A DNA stretch of 64,000 bases from UKL13-2 sp031431435 (GCA_031431435.1 JANPDI010000263.1:1-64000); one strand, 5' to 3'; positions 1-9,018 are shown, numbered from the stretch's first letter. Numbers and translations are program-made. The notes: generated by a model from the letters alone, not told the origin.

Positions 1-397
1 CGAACGCACACAACACCATGCCCTGCTGACGCCGGCTATTGCCACCGCGCTGGATGAAGGCGCACGCATTACCGACAACACCTATCGGCGCGCGATGGCC
101 GCCGCTGACGAGGCGCGCCTGGTTGCGGATGAACTGTTCAAGCAACAGGATGTTTGGCTACTGCCGGCCGCACCGGGTGCCGCGCCGCTTGGGCTGACGT
201 CGACCGGCGACCCGGTCTTTAACCGACTGGCATCGGTTTTGCACACACCGGCGATCAGCATTCCGGCGCTGACCGACAGTAGCGGCATGCCGTTGGGGTT
301 GCAGTTGGTTGGCGCGCGCGGCAAAGACGACGACCTCCTCCAAACAGCGGGGGAGATTTGCGCTGCGCTTATTTCTAGCGTCAACCCGAAAAGATAG
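1..397 (+). CDS. Amidase family protein, C-terminal part (5' end outside window)
   Basis: An open frame enters from the left edge (codons in phase with base 2) and stops with TAG at 395-397, giving about 131 residues. The visible part matches the C-terminal region of amidase-signature enzymes (GatA/AmdA type), with the spaced Pro/Gly pattern P-AAPGAAPLG, STGDPVFNR and a final MPLGLQLVGARGKDD block. The Ser-Ser-Lys catalytic core lies upstream, outside the window, so substrate and activity cannot be judged. It converges on the minus-strand methyltransferase gene with only 20 bp between the stops. Confidence 0.8.
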   Translation, partial: ERTQHHALLTPAIATALDEGARITDNTYRRAMAAADEARLVADELFKQQDVWLLPAAPGAAPLGLTSTGDPVFNRLASVLHTPAISIPALTDSSGMPLGLQLVGARGKDDDLLQTAGEICAALISSVNPKR

Positions 398-417
398 CGC
401 GAGCGTTTGCCACCCGA

Positions 418-1503
418 TTATTTCCCGCCAATTGATTTGGCGAGTTGGACAAACAGTGCGCCACCGGTAAAAAATGCACAGGCAACATCGGGTCGGTTTG
501 CCAGTATGAATGCGTCCGCCACCACTTTCGGGCCATCGCCATAGGCCCATTTGTAATCATCAAACACAATCCAGCCGCCATCCATTACAAGTCCGGCCCA
601 CGCTTTTGTATCGTCGTCGACGGCATTAAGGGCGTGGTTGCCGTCAATATGCAAGACCGATATTCTTCCGCTATACCTCGTCTCGCCGAACGCGTCACTC
701 GACACAATTGAACTCGCGCGATAACACGCGGCCCCTTCGACGGACGGCATCCGGATGAAGTTGATATTGTCGCTGTTATAGGGCAAAAGATTGGTCAAAA
801 ACACCTGGTGTGCCTCTTCAGCGCTCATCTCCGCCGACGCGTCATCCACTAATTTATCTTCCTGCACAAGATGCGCATCCGACCAGGGGTCAATACAAAG
901 TAGATTCCCCACGTGATAGCGACGTCCGAGGTGCGCCAAAATGAAGGCCGACTTACCCCACCAGCTGCCAATCTCAACAACGTCACCCGGCGGGGCAAGA
1001 CGAAAAATCTCAGACAAGGTCAACAACTTTTGATGGTCACACATTCCCGGGATGGCATCGGCATGCCGTACCAACGCCGTGAATTCTTCCGATCGCATGC
1101 GGGAACATGCCAGGTCATTCATCGCCAAAAAATCGCGATGTCGCCAAAGCAGATTGGCAATGTGTGTTGATGATCGGTGACCCGCTAACATCTCTGCCGC
1201 GGGTGACTCCCCCAGAAGTTCAACGCCAGGTGCAATTGTTGGGAGGGTGCTTTTCAAGACATCCCAGACGACCGGGTTCGCGCTATAAATCTCGGTAATT
1301 CCATGGCGACCAATCACGTCGACCAATGCTGCGGCAAAATTTGGCTGATTGACGTAGGGCAGGTGCGCCCACTTCGGATACTGGCTGCGGCTTGTGTCCT
1401 GCAACAACGAAGACGCACAAACAACGTCCTTCTTTTGCTTAAGGCAATTATTCAGGAACGCTACGGCTCTTGGCATGCCGGAAGGAAATATCAATATGGT
1501 CAT
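418..1503 (-). CDS. Class I SAM-dependent methyltransferase with extra N-terminal domain
   Basis: 361 residues. The C-terminal half is a Methyltransf_24-like domain: SAM-binding motif I VVEIGSWWGKSAFIL at about 175-189, an acidic LLCIDPW strand near 201-207, a HIDGNH motif at 285-290 and FDDY at 314-317. Residues 1-110 are a separate alpha/beta region resembling the domain that precedes ATP-grasp folds (MTILIFPSGMPRAVAFLNNC and so on), but no ATP-grasp domain follows. It is the last gene of the surface-sugar operon, 100 bp after the previous gene, so a role in modifying a surface glycan or its precursor is plausible. The substrate is unknown. Confidence 0.75.
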   Translation of the reverse strand: MTILIFPSGMPRAVAFLNNCLKQKKDVVCASSLLQDTSRSQYPKWAHLPYVNQPNFAAALVDVIGRHGITEIYSANPVVWDVLKSTLPTIAPGVELLGESPAAEMLAGHRSSTHIANLLWRHRDFLAMNDLACSRMRSEEFTALVRHADAIPGMCDHQKLLTLSEIFRLAPPGDVVEIGSWWGKSAFILAHLGRRYHVGNLLCIDPWSDAHLVQEDKLVDDASAEMSAEEAHQVFLTNLLPYNSDNINFIRMPSVEGAACYRASSIVSSDAFGETRYSGRISVLHIDGNHALNAVDDDTKAWAGLVMDGGWIVFDDYKWAYGDGPKVVADAFILANRPDVACAFFTGGALFVQLAKSIGGK

Positions 1504-1603
1504 GTTGAGTGGGTTCGCAGCGTTACGTTTGGGGTGATGCCTGAGGTGAATGACGCCGGGGGCCCACCCTACGCGATGGGCGCTTGGCTACCAAATGAAA
1601 ACA

Positions 1604-2350
1604 CTATTTTTTGCCTTTGCGGCAGACCAGAAAGATGCTTGAACACAAGTCGGGATATTGCTGGCCCAATGCATAGCAACCATCCAGATAGTCCTTTGAA
1701 ATGATGTCTGTTTGGAGAAGACGATCCCATTGAAAATTTGCGAGCGCCTTAAAAAATATGCCGGACCGATGAATCACCTGCAAGCCCGCCGCCGTCGCGT
1801 CTCGCTCAAGTGTATCCAACGAATAGGTGCAGCGGTGACCATGCTCATGCTCAGCAGGGGTAACTGCAGCATTGTGCGAAATCAGCCCCATCTTCACCGC
1901 GATTTGCCTCGAAGGGGCATTCGCATTGGGACAAACCAGGAAAAAATAACCGTCATCGGCCAACCATTCATCGTTGACTCGTTTCAACACTGACACCGGA
2001 TCATCAAGATGTTCCAGCACATGGGTCATGACGATGTTGTCGTAACGTTTTGGTAGCACCGCATTCTCGAACATCGAATTGACAAATTTGATGTTGTCGC
2101 CAAGCGCTTGGTGCGCTTCCGACATGGCGATACTCGAAGCCTCTACGCAGGTCAAATCCTCAAAAAATGGCAACAGCCTTTTTGTTAAGGCGCCCTTAAA
2201 ACTCCCAAGCTCAAGCAAACTGCCCATTCTAAAGAACGGCTCGAAGGAGTTGATCATGTAGCCATGCATCACATCAAAATCGAAACCATATGCATACCGA
2301 TGGTCACGTACGTCTTCAATTTCAATATTGTAGTCACGCTTGCTATTCAT
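1604..2350 (-). CDS. Class I SAM-dependent methyltransferase (Methyltransf_23 type)
   Basis: 248 residues. Motif I is LLELGSFKG at about 45-53, with the acidic end of strand 2 (CVEAS) near 68-72 and the typical HVLEHLDDP motif at 110-118. This is the pattern of small-molecule and glycan methyltransferases such as those in O-antigen clusters. Its start overlaps the end of the acetyltransferase gene by 8 bp, indicating translational coupling inside the operon. The methyl acceptor cannot be deduced. Confidence 0.8.
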   Translation of the reverse strand: MNSKRDYNIEIEDVRDHRYAYGFDFDVMHGYMINSFEPFFRMGSLLELGSFKGALTKRLLPFFEDLTCVEASSIAMSEAHQALGDNIKFVNSMFENAVLPKRYDNIVMTHVLEHLDDPVSVLKRVNDEWLADDGYFFLVCPNANAPSRQIAVKMGLISHNAAVTPAEHEHGHRCTYSLDTLERDATAAGLQVIHRSGIFFKALANFQWDRLLQTDIISKDYLDGCYALGQQYPDLCSSIFLVCRKGKK

Positions 2351-2810
2351 TTTTTCCCTCGGCGTTCAACAAAAAAGTCATCGCCATCCACTGTCCTCGT
2401 GACTCGCTGACAACAAACCCAATCTTCTCATACAACTTGATCGCAGCCACACTATTGCTTGCCACTTCTAGGTTGACTGCATGCATGCCGGAGGATTTGG
2501 CGTACTCAATACACTTGCCAACGAGTTGCGTGGCAAGTCCTTTACCTGCCCACTTCATCAACACACTTACGCTGGTAATGTACGCAATATGTGTCTCTTG
2601 ATCGTTACAATAGGCCGCCACCAATCCAACCAACTCTTCGCCGGACCACGCCTCTACCTTTAAGGCATTACCAGCAATCTTCTTGGCATATTCACCGATG
2701 TCGACTCGGGAACTTAGGTGCGGAATAAAATCTGCATCGCTAAGCCGCAGATGTTTGCAAATTTCCGCTTCCGATGCTCTATTCAAGAAATATTCGACGT
2801 CGCCACTCAT
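2343..2810 (-). CDS. GNAT family N-acetyltransferase
   Basis: 155 residues. The acetyl-CoA pyrophosphate loop is at about 86-96 (KWAGKGLATQL) and the end of the fold is recognisable as AIKLYEKIGFVV near 123-134. It lies between a propeller gene (4-bp overlap) and a methyltransferase (8-bp overlap). In clusters with a DegT-type sugar aminotransferase, GNAT enzymes often acylate the amino group just installed on a nucleotide sugar. That role is inferred from context, and peptide N-terminal acetylation is an alternative. Confidence 0.8.
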   Translation of the reverse strand: MSGDVEYFLNRASEAEICKHLRLSDADFIPHLSSRVDIGEYAKKIAGNALKVEAWSGEELVGLVAAYCNDQETHIAYITSVSVLMKWAGKGLATQLVGKCIEYAKSSGMHAVNLEVASNSVAAIKLYEKIGFVVSESRGQWMAMTFLLNAEGKNE

Positions 2811-3775
2811 TTTTCCAGCTCTGCCAAGCCAAAACCAAATCGTCCAAACTCGTTACCGTTGTATAGCAAGTAGATCTTTGAATCACACTCGAATATGTGC
2901 GGATAACACAACATATCTGAATCCCATTCGTCCGGCGTCACATCCAGCTGCGGATTTTCATCGTCACGAATCCAGTTTTTCAGGTCATCTGACCACGCAT
3001 GGCCGATGCGATAGCCCCGATTAGAATTTTTTCTGAAGTCGAATGACTGACGATAGCAAAAAAACATATGGTAACGACCGTCAATTTCGATCACGGACGG
3101 AAGCGCCTGACTCTCGTCGGAGCCCAGCCGATCTGAAATGATCTGCCGCCCCTCTTCCTTTGCCCACTTTATGCCGTCATCAGAAACAGCGTGCCCAATC
3201 CTATAGGTACGGTCAGGCGCTGCACCATCGACAAACGTCTTCCAACCAGTGCCAAAGATGTACCACATATGAAATACGCCACCGATGACTTTCACGAAGC
3301 CGTCGCCAACCAGACAGGGCTCGCGCAATGATGCGGCCAACACCGGTCCGTTACCAACACGTTGAAACGTCACCCCTTGGTCGCGGCTGATCACCAGGCC
3401 AATTGCGGTATCAACCGAAACAGATACACGACGATTCCAGCCGCATGTGTAGCCATAAATGTTGTTGCCATGCCGAAGAACGCTCATTGGAAAGATACCA
3501 TGCTCATCAAAACAACCAAGTTCACCAAGCGGGATGACGGTTTTGTCTGACACCGCAATAATTTCGCGCAGGTTCTTTTTCATGTCAACGAAGGCGATAT
3601 GGCTAAGATACTTGCCATTTCGCTGGTCTACTGAGCGGGTTGAAAAGTAGATACGGATAAAGTCATCGAATACCAGCGCCTGCGGTGACTGCGCAAATTG
3701 CATGCAGCCGTTTGGCAGCTGATGTTCTGTCGGGTCAAATAGTTTGCCGCGCTTTCGCCACTTCATCGCCCCCAT
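2807..3775 (-). CDS. Beta-propeller glycosidase-like protein (copy 2 of tandem pair)
   Basis: 322 residues with the five-bladed propeller layout of the GH32/43/68/130-like superfamily: LVFDDFIRIYFSTRS near 34-48, a DEHGIFP loop, repeated DG-W bladelets and YRIGHAWSDD. No signal peptide is visible, so it probably acts in the cytoplasm. It is clearly paralogous to the gene just upstream (3779-4741), sharing the FAQ-P--LVFDDF opening, the SP/LPSV-YHMFF-YR block and the GFGLAELE-type ending. Such proteins recur in O-antigen loci next to WbqC and aminotransferase genes, but their reaction is not established. It may be a transferase or lectin-like domain rather than a hydrolase. Confidence 0.7.
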   Translation of the reverse strand: MGAMKWRKRGKLFDPTEHQLPNGCMQFAQSPQALVFDDFIRIYFSTRSVDQRNGKYLSHIAFVDMKKNLREIIAVSDKTVIPLGELGCFDEHGIFPMSVLRHGNNIYGYTCGWNRRVSVSVDTAIGLVISRDQGVTFQRVGNGPVLAASLREPCLVGDGFVKVIGGVFHMWYIFGTGWKTFVDGAAPDRTYRIGHAVSDDGIKWAKEEGRQIISDRLGSDESQALPSVIEIDGRYHMFFCYRQSFDFRKNSNRGYRIGHAWSDDLKNWIRDDENPQLDVTPDEWDSDMLCYPHIFECDSKIYLLYNGNEFGRFGFGLAELEK

Positions 3776-3778
3776 GAT

Positions 3779-4741
3779 CTACGCCAGCTTTCCATCTAAC
3801 TTTGCCAAGCCAAATCCATCGCGACCGACTTGATTGCCGAGATAGAGAAGATAGGTGCTTCCATCTAGCGCGAATACATGTGGGTAGCTGATCATTTCGG
3901 CATCCCACCCGTCCTCTGACACATCGATTCCGGCTTTTGTATCGTCGCGAATCCAATCCATTAGGTTGAGGCTGGAGGCATAGCCGATACGATAGCCATT
4001 CTGTTTGCCCCTGAAATTGCTGCTGTAGCGATAACTGAAAAACATATGGTATTTGCCATTGGCGAAAAAGACATCCGGACTGGCTTGCGCTTCATCTTCT
4101 TCAACTCGGCTTTCGATCAGATCTTTGTTAACCTTGTTCCAATGTATGCCGTCTGACGATGAAGCCATGCGAATCTTATACACTGGCTCTGCGCGGCCTT
4201 CCACTATCTTCCATTTTCGCCCTGCGATGTACCACAAATACCAAGTATCGTTGAACCGCCGGATCTTTGGCCCACTCAAAATGAACGGCTCATCAAGCGA
4301 ATATGACAGCACCGGACCGCTACCGAGCTTGGAAAAACTTTCGCCCCCATTGTTGCTGACCGCAACGCCAATTGCGACATTAAAAGGCACTGATTCGCAA
4401 CGAGTCCATCCGGCGTAATAGGCGCGCACCTCTGAACCATTGCGAATAACAGAAACCGGGTATGTACCGAATTCGTCGAACTCTCCTAGGCCGCCCAGCT
4501 CGAGAATTGGTCGTTCACTGACGCGTCGCACGTTAAACATGTCGGCTCGATCCAGATCAACGTACGCGGAATAGCTTACATATTGGCCACTCTGATCGGG
4601 AGGCGGTCGGCATGAAAAATAGACGCGCACGAAGTCATCGAACACCAGTGTTGCAGGTGCCTGGGCAAATTCCTTCAACCAGCTACGACCTTCGACTGCC
4701 TGCGGCGTAAAAACCTTACCGAGTTTTTTCCACGAAAACAT
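3779..4741 (-). CDS. Beta-propeller glycosidase-like protein (copy 1 of tandem pair)
   Basis: 320 residues. It has the same architecture as its downstream neighbour: LVFDDFVRVYFSCR near 33-46, a DEFGTYPVSVIRNG loop, SSDGIHWNK, then YHMFFSYRYSSNF and WIRDD. The gaps to the neighbours are 3 bp on each side, so both copies are co-transcribed with the WbqC-like and DegT genes. The pair arose by gene duplication and has diverged, which suggests two related but separate roles in the same surface-sugar pathway. No function is assigned. Confidence 0.7.
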   Translation of the reverse strand: MFSWKKLGKVFTPQAVEGRSWLKEFAQAPATLVFDDFVRVYFSCRPPPDQSGQYVSYSAYVDLDRADMFNVRRVSERPILELGGLGEFDEFGTYPVSVIRNGSEVRAYYAGWTRCESVPFNVAIGVAVSNNGGESFSKLGSGPVLSYSLDEPFILSGPKIRRFNDTWYLWYIAGRKWKIVEGRAEPVYKIRMASSSDGIHWNKVNKDLIESRVEEDEAQASPDVFFANGKYHMFFSYRYSSNFRGKQNGYRIGYASSLNLMDWIRDDTKAGIDVSEDGWDAEMISYPHVFALDGSTYLLYLGNQVGRDGFGLAKLDGKLA

Positions 4742-4744
4742 GGG

Positions 4745-5443
4745 TCAGATCAATTCGCAGTTTGTTTTGAGGCAGGCGTGAATCGCTGAATGCGAATTGA
4801 ACATCATCACATCGATAATTGACAGCCAGGGCACAAACGCCTCACCGAATTGCGCATATTCGAATGGTTTGGACTGAATAAACTTCAGATCCACATTCTT
4901 CGCTTGGAACGTCTCCACTGAATACAACTCCCTACCGCCATTCGCGTTCACGTACGTTTTTGCGCCGACTGCCTGACAAAGCGCCAGCACCTTTTCCTGA
5001 TTCGTCAGGCCATGATCAATCGCAATTTCTGATGACACCCGGATTTCGGTTGTTATGCCGAGATGGGCGCAGGTTTTGATGATTGACTGATGCAAAAAAC
5101 CGAACAGATTTGCCTGGTCATTTCGAACGACTTCTTCAACCAGTGGAAAGACCTCGGCGAAAAATGGCGCGCGCCGATATGCGCCAACAATCTTGTTCAA
5201 TAGTTTTTCCCGGTCGAAATTTGCAGCCACTACCCGCTGGTCGATATTCAGCGAATCTGAATCACTTTTTAACGGCAATGAAAACATTTCATCCCGTCCG
5301 TTGACCAACATGCGATTGCGGTTGATCCACCCCTTTTTTGTATATTTGATGTTGTCGTACACAATAAACAAATCGACCGCCGCAATCAGCTGGAAATAAC
5401 CGATGTAGGGCATGAAATACGGCTGCATGATCGCAAGACGCAT
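4745..5443 (-). CDS. WbqC-like family protein
   Basis: 232 residues starting MRLAIMQPYFMPYIGYFQ, the hallmark opening of the WbqC family, followed by YTKKGWINRNRM and a conserved core ending with a TIDVMMFNS-like segment (LSIIDVMMFNS). The frame stays open further upstream, but those codons overlap the aminotransferase gene and look non-coding, so ATG 5443 is chosen. It begins 22 bp after the DegT gene stop. WbqC proteins are common in O-antigen and deoxyamino-sugar clusters and are linked to handling amino-sugar intermediates. Their precise chemistry is unsettled. Confidence 0.85.
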   Translation of the reverse strand: MRLAIMQPYFMPYIGYFQLIAAVDLFIVYDNIKYTKKGWINRNRMLVNGRDEMFSLPLKSDSDSLNIDQRVVAANFDREKLLNKIVGAYRRAPFFAEVFPLVEEVVRNDQANLFGFLHQSIIKTCAHLGITTEIRVSSEIAIDHGLTNQEKVLALCQAVGAKTYVNANGGRELYSVETFQAKNVDLKFIQSKPFEYAQFGEAFVPWLSIIDVMMFNSHSAIHACLKTNCELI

Positions 5444-5465
5444 CGGCAATCCTGACGACGATTGG

Positions 5466-6566
5466 TTAGCCAACGATGCCGGCGATGACGCGCGCCTGCT
5501 CGTCCTGTTTGAGCGCTGGAAAGATGGGCAGGCACAAAACCTGTTCAGCCATTTGGAAGGCGTGCGGCAGGTTGTCACGCTTGGACGACGGCAATCCACG
5601 ATAGGCGGAAAATTCACTGATGAGCGGATAAAAATATCGTCGCGCGTAAATACCCTGATCACGCAAATGCTGATAGAGGGCATCGCGCGACATACGGTAT
5701 TCCGGCCCAACAAGAATTGGGAAATAGGAATAGTTTGGTGCAACGTTGTTCTGTTGGTTGATGAACCGAATGCCCTTTACACCCGCCAATGCCTCTCGAT
5801 ATCGCTGGTCAATCGCTGCGCGCGCCGCCAGCGCCTGATCGATGCGGGTGAGCTGCAGCAACCCGAGGGACGCCTGAAATTCGTTCATCTTGGCGTTGGT
5901 ACCCGGCGCGACTACCGTCACTTCATCTGCAAACCCGAAATTCTTTAAGTAATCGATGCGCTTTTTTGTTTCAGCATCATGGCAAATAATTGCGCCGCCC
6001 TCAAAGGTATTAAATACCTTCGTCGCATGAAAGCTTAACGCGGCCATGTCGCCGTAATTGGTCACGGATTGGCCGGCTTGGGTGACGCCAAACGTATGCG
6101 CAGCGTCGTACAACACTTTTAGACCGTAGATATCGGCAATGCGCTGGATTTCGGCGTGGTCACATGGATTGCCATAAACATGCACCGGCATGATCGCGGT
6201 CGTTTGCGGGGTGATCGCGGCCTCAATATTTGCCGGGTTCATATTTCCCGTCGCAGGATCAATATCGATAAACACCGGCTTGATGCCGTTCCAGTGCAGG
6301 GCATGCGCGGTTGCGACAAAGCTGTAGGGGGTTGTGATCACTTCGCCACTAATGCGCATCGCCTGTAGCATCGTTATAAGCGCCAGCATACCGTTGGTAA
6401 ACAGGCTCAAATGCTCAACGCCCAAGTATCGACAAAGTTCGGCTTCAAGCTTTTCATGAAAAGGCCCGTTATTGGTCAGCACTTTCCGATCCCAAATTTC
6501 GCGTAAATAGGGGATGAAATCGTCCAACGGCGGCAGGTCTGGCTGCGTAACGTAAAGATTCTTCAT
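5466..6566 (-). CDS. DegT/DnrJ/EryC1/StrS-family sugar aminotransferase
   Basis: 366 residues, full length. This PLP-dependent transaminase family acts on keto nucleotide sugars. Visible landmarks are LTNNGPFHEKLE at 30-41, the substrate/PLP loop ITTPYSFVATAHAL near 77-90, the PLP-contacting Asp in VLYDAAHTFG (about D154), and the Schiff-base lysine in SFHATKVFNTFEGG (about K183). It is the first gene of the surface-sugar operon. With the downstream GNAT gene it could make an N-acylated dideoxyamino sugar of the VioA/FdtB/WecE kind, but no dehydratase or glycosyltransferase lies in the window. Confidence 0.88.
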   Translation of the reverse strand: MKNLYVTQPDLPPLDDFIPYLREIWDRKVLTNNGPFHEKLEAELCRYLGVEHLSLFTNGMLALITMLQAMRISGEVITTPYSFVATAHALHWNGIKPVFIDIDPATGNMNPANIEAAITPQTTAIMPVHVYGNPCDHAEIQRIADIYGLKVLYDAAHTFGVTQAGQSVTNYGDMAALSFHATKVFNTFEGGAIICHDAETKKRIDYLKNFGFADEVTVVAPGTNAKMNEFQASLGLLQLTRIDQALAARAAIDQRYREALAGVKGIRFINQQNNVAPNYSYFPILVGPEYRMSRDALYQHLRDQGIYARRYFYPLISEFSAYRGLPSSKRDNLPHAFQMAEQVLCLPIFPALKQDEQARVIAGIVG

Positions 6567-6658
6567 ATTTTTTGATTTTACCGGACAGGCAGGCAGAAAA
6601 GGCGCTAATGGCCAACGGTTACCGCCAGCGCCGTGTAAAACCGCAAATGAACCAATAC

Positions 6659-6688
6659 TTGCCTATAACTACTTGTTTTGGTTATAAT
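6659..6688 (+). promoter_or_regulatory. Putative sigma70 promoter of the rpsP operon
   Basis: A perfect TATAAT -10 box lies at 6683-6688, with TTGCCT at 6659-6664 as a -35 box and an 18-bp spacer. It sits about 95 bp upstream of rpsP. The gene is preceded by the ribosome binding site AGGAG at 6772-6776. Confidence 0.6.
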
Positions 6689-6781
6689 TTCAGGCTTTCC
6701 TGGATAGTTCAGGCGTTACCCGTTCGCAACGGGCCCGTTTCCGGTTCTCAATCGGATGATTCTCTACCCTTAGGAGTTAGC

Positions 6782-7036
6782 ATGGTTGTTATTCGCATGG
6801 CACGCGGTGGTTCCAAGAACCGCCCTTTTTACAACGTTGTGGTTGCCGATTCGCGCAATCGCCGTGATGGCCGCTTTATCGAGCGCCTCGGTTTCTACAA
6901 TCCGGTTGCATCCGAATCCGAAGAAGGTTTTCGTATCGCGATGGATCGTTTGGTCTTCTGGCAGGGCAAGGGCGCACAAGCGTCGGATGCCGTCATGAAG
7001 CTGGTCAAGCGCGGCAAAAAAGTCGCAACGGCGTAA
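6782..7036 (+). CDS. rpsP: 30S ribosomal protein S16
   Basis: 84 residues beginning MVVIRMARGGSKNRPFYNVV, the canonical S16 start, followed by RDGRFIERLGFYNP. The open frame runs further upstream, but that part crosses the promoter. ATG 6782, six bases after AGGAG, is the clear start. It opens the conserved rpsP-rimM-trmD-rplS operon. Confidence 0.97.
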   Translation: MVVIRMARGGSKNRPFYNVVVADSRNRRDGRFIERLGFYNPVASESEEGFRIAMDRLVFWQGKGAQASDAVMKLVKRGKKVATA

Positions 7037-7114
7037 TTCTCTCTGGCAGGATGGGTTGTGGCGTTGCATTTTCGCGCCGCCACCTGTTCGCAATGATTTT
7101 TGTCAGGCCGTCCG

Positions 7115-7702
7115 ATGGCTGCGATCAAAAAGCCGGCAACGGCAACCGACAACATGGTGGTGATGGCGCGCATTGGTGCGCCGTTCGGCATCAAGGGTTG
7201 GATCAAGCTGCAGACGTTTACCGAATACGCCGATAGCCTGGATGCATTCGACAGCTGGTTTTTGTCCACGCCCAAGGGCTGGGAAGAAGTTGACGTTGAA
7301 GATTTTGCGGTAAATGTGAAAGCGACAGTCGCCAAGTTGCATGGTTGCGACGACCGGACTGCCGCGGAATTGCTGCAAAAGCGTGAAATTGCCGTCCCGC
7401 GTGATTGGCTGGAGACCGCGGACGATGGCGCCTATTACTGGATCGATTTGATCGGGGCTGAGGTGGTTAATGAGGCAGGTGAGCGCCTCGGCAAGATCGA
7501 AACCCTGCTGGAAACCGGCGCGAATGATGTGTTGGTGGTGAAGTCTGACGCGGCTGAAATTTTGATTCCGTTTGTCGGTGAGTATTTGCTGAATGTGGAT
7601 CGTGACAAGAAGATCGTGACGGTTCGGTGGGAAAAAGATTGGGACAAGTCGGAAAAACATCCGGGCAATGTGGCCGGTGAAGATCTGCAAAACAACGCCT
7701 GA
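7115..7702 (+). CDS. rimM: Ribosome maturation factor RimM
   Basis: 195 residues from ATG 7115, or 200 if TTG 7100 is used. An upstream CAGG at 7104-7107 fits the ATG better. The N-terminal RimM domain shows VVMARIGAPFGIKGWIKLQT, and the C-terminal PRC-barrel domain shows YYWIDLIGAEV and a final DVLVVKSDAAEILIPF-type segment. RimM binds S19 and assists 30S head maturation. It lies 78 bp after rpsP and 15 bp before trmD. Confidence 0.95.
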   Translation: MAAIKKPATATDNMVVMARIGAPFGIKGWIKLQTFTEYADSLDAFDSWFLSTPKGWEEVDVEDFAVNVKATVAKLHGCDDRTAAELLQKREIAVPRDWLETADDGAYYWIDLIGAEVVNEAGERLGKIETLLETGANDVLVVKSDAAEILIPFVGEYLLNVDRDKKIVTVRWEKDWDKSEKHPGNVAGEDLQNNA

Positions 7703-7717
7703 TCCGGAAAGTTGGTG

Positions 7718-8491
7718 ATGAAGCGCTACGACGTAATCACCTTGTTTCCGGAAATGTTTGATGCCATTGCCGATAGCGGCGTGACTCGGCGGGCGTTGGA
7801 CAAAGCGGTGTGGGAACTTACGTGTTGGAACCCGCGGGATTTTGTTGATGATAATCACAAGACCATCGACGACCGCCCGTTTGGTGGCGGGCCGGGGATG
7901 GTGATGAAGGCGGCACCTTTGTATTCGGCCATTGCGGCGGCAAAGGCGCGGCAGCAACAGTTTCAGGGAAAGCCCCGGGTGATTTATTTGTCACCCCAGG
8001 CCAGACCGATGAAAGACGTTGATGTTCGACGGCTTTCTGCAGAGGACGGATTGGTTTTTTTGTGTGGCCGGTATGAGGGAATTGATGAGCGTTTGATTCA
8101 AACGCATGTCGATGAAGAACTCTCAATCGGCGACTACGTGTTGTCAGGCGGTGAATTGGCGGCGATGGTGGTGATTGATGCGATGGTGCGGTTGTTGCCC
8201 GGCGTATTGAATGACGGTGCATCAGCGGTGGAGGATTCATATTCACCGGCCCGTGATGGATTGCTCGATCACCCGCACTACACACGGCCAGAGGAATGGA
8301 TTGACGGGTGCGACAGCCAAGGCAGTCGTTCCGTGCCACCGGTGTTATTGGGTGGCAATCATGCGGAAATCGCCAAATGGCGACGACGCATGGCGATAGA
8401 ACGAACATGGTTGCGTCGGCCTGAATTGTTGGACAAGGTGACGTTGACCAACGAAGAATTGCGATGGCTTGACGAAATCAAGAAGCGGTAG
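7718..8491 (+). CDS. trmD: tRNA (guanine-N1-)-methyltransferase TrmD
   Basis: 257 residues. TrmD makes m1G37 in tRNAs with G at position 36. Family landmarks are the opening MKRYDVITLFPEMFDA, FGGGPGMVMK, the SAM-binding trefoil-knot motifs FLCGRYEGIDERLI and DYVLSGGELAAMVVIDA, and the C-terminal helical domain. TTG 7712 and GTG 7715 also lie in frame just upstream, but ATG 7718 gives the usual family N-terminus after GGAAAG. Confidence 0.96.
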   Translation: MKRYDVITLFPEMFDAIADSGVTRRALDKAVWELTCWNPRDFVDDNHKTIDDRPFGGGPGMVMKAAPLYSAIAAAKARQQQFQGKPRVIYLSPQARPMKDVDVRRLSAEDGLVFLCGRYEGIDERLIQTHVDEELSIGDYVLSGGELAAMVVIDAMVRLLPGVLNDGASAVEDSYSPARDGLLDHPHYTRPEEWIDGCDSQGSRSVPPVLLGGNHAEIAKWRRRMAIERTWLRRPELLDKVTLTNEELRWLDEIKKR

Positions 8492-8634
8492 CAAGTTGTT
8501 GAAAAAAGCAGTACAGCAGGCACACATCAACGGGCAGCAGGTTTCAAGGGTGCAAATATCGGCCCGCGTTGCGCTGTGTGATTAGGTGGATGGGCAAAAC
8601 GGCCATCACCATTGATTAACAAAAAGGAAACAAC

Positions 8635-9018
8635 ATGAACCTGATTCAAATTTTGGAAGAAGAAGAAATTGCCCGCTTGGGCCGCAAGATCCCTGACTTC
8701 GCCCCGGGCGATACGGTGATCGTCAACGTGAACGTGATCGAAGGCGAGCGCAAACGCGTTCAGGCCTACGAAGGCGTGGTGATTGCCAAGCGCAATCGCG
8801 GCCTGAATTCATCGTTCATTGTCCGCAAAATTTCATCCGGCGAAGGCGTCGAGCGTACGTTTCAAAGCTATGCGCCGACCATCGCGTCGATTGAAGTCAA
8901 GCGTCGTGGCGACGTGCGTCGCGCCAAGCTTTATTATTTGCGCGATCGTTCGGGCAAATCGGCGCGCATCAAGGAAAAGCTGGACTACGTGTCCTCGCAG
9001 ACCAAGGGCGAAGCGTAA
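8635..9018 (+). CDS. rplS: 50S ribosomal protein L19
   Basis: 127 residues beginning MNLIQILEEEEIARLGRKIP, with VRKISSGEGVERTFQ and VRRAKLYYLRD, all typical of L19. AAAAAGGAAACAAC precedes the ATG. It is the last gene of the rpsP operon, 143 bp after trmD, and is followed at once by a strong intrinsic terminator. Confidence 0.97.
   Translation: MNLIQILEEEEIARLGRKIPDFAPGDTVIVNVNVIEGERKRVQAYEGVVIAKRNRGLNSSFIVRKISSGEGVERTFQSYAPTIASIEVKRRGDVRRAKLYYLRDRSGKSARIKEKLDYVSSQTKGEA

Noticed and set aside
5444..5743. 100-codon N-terminal extension of the WbqC-like gene
   Set aside because: It overlaps the aminotransferase gene in another frame and has no family similarity; the WbqC family begins at MRLAIMQPYF.
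7103..7957. 284-residue minus-strand ORF
   Set aside because: It is a shadow of rimM and trmD, with no coding signature of its own.
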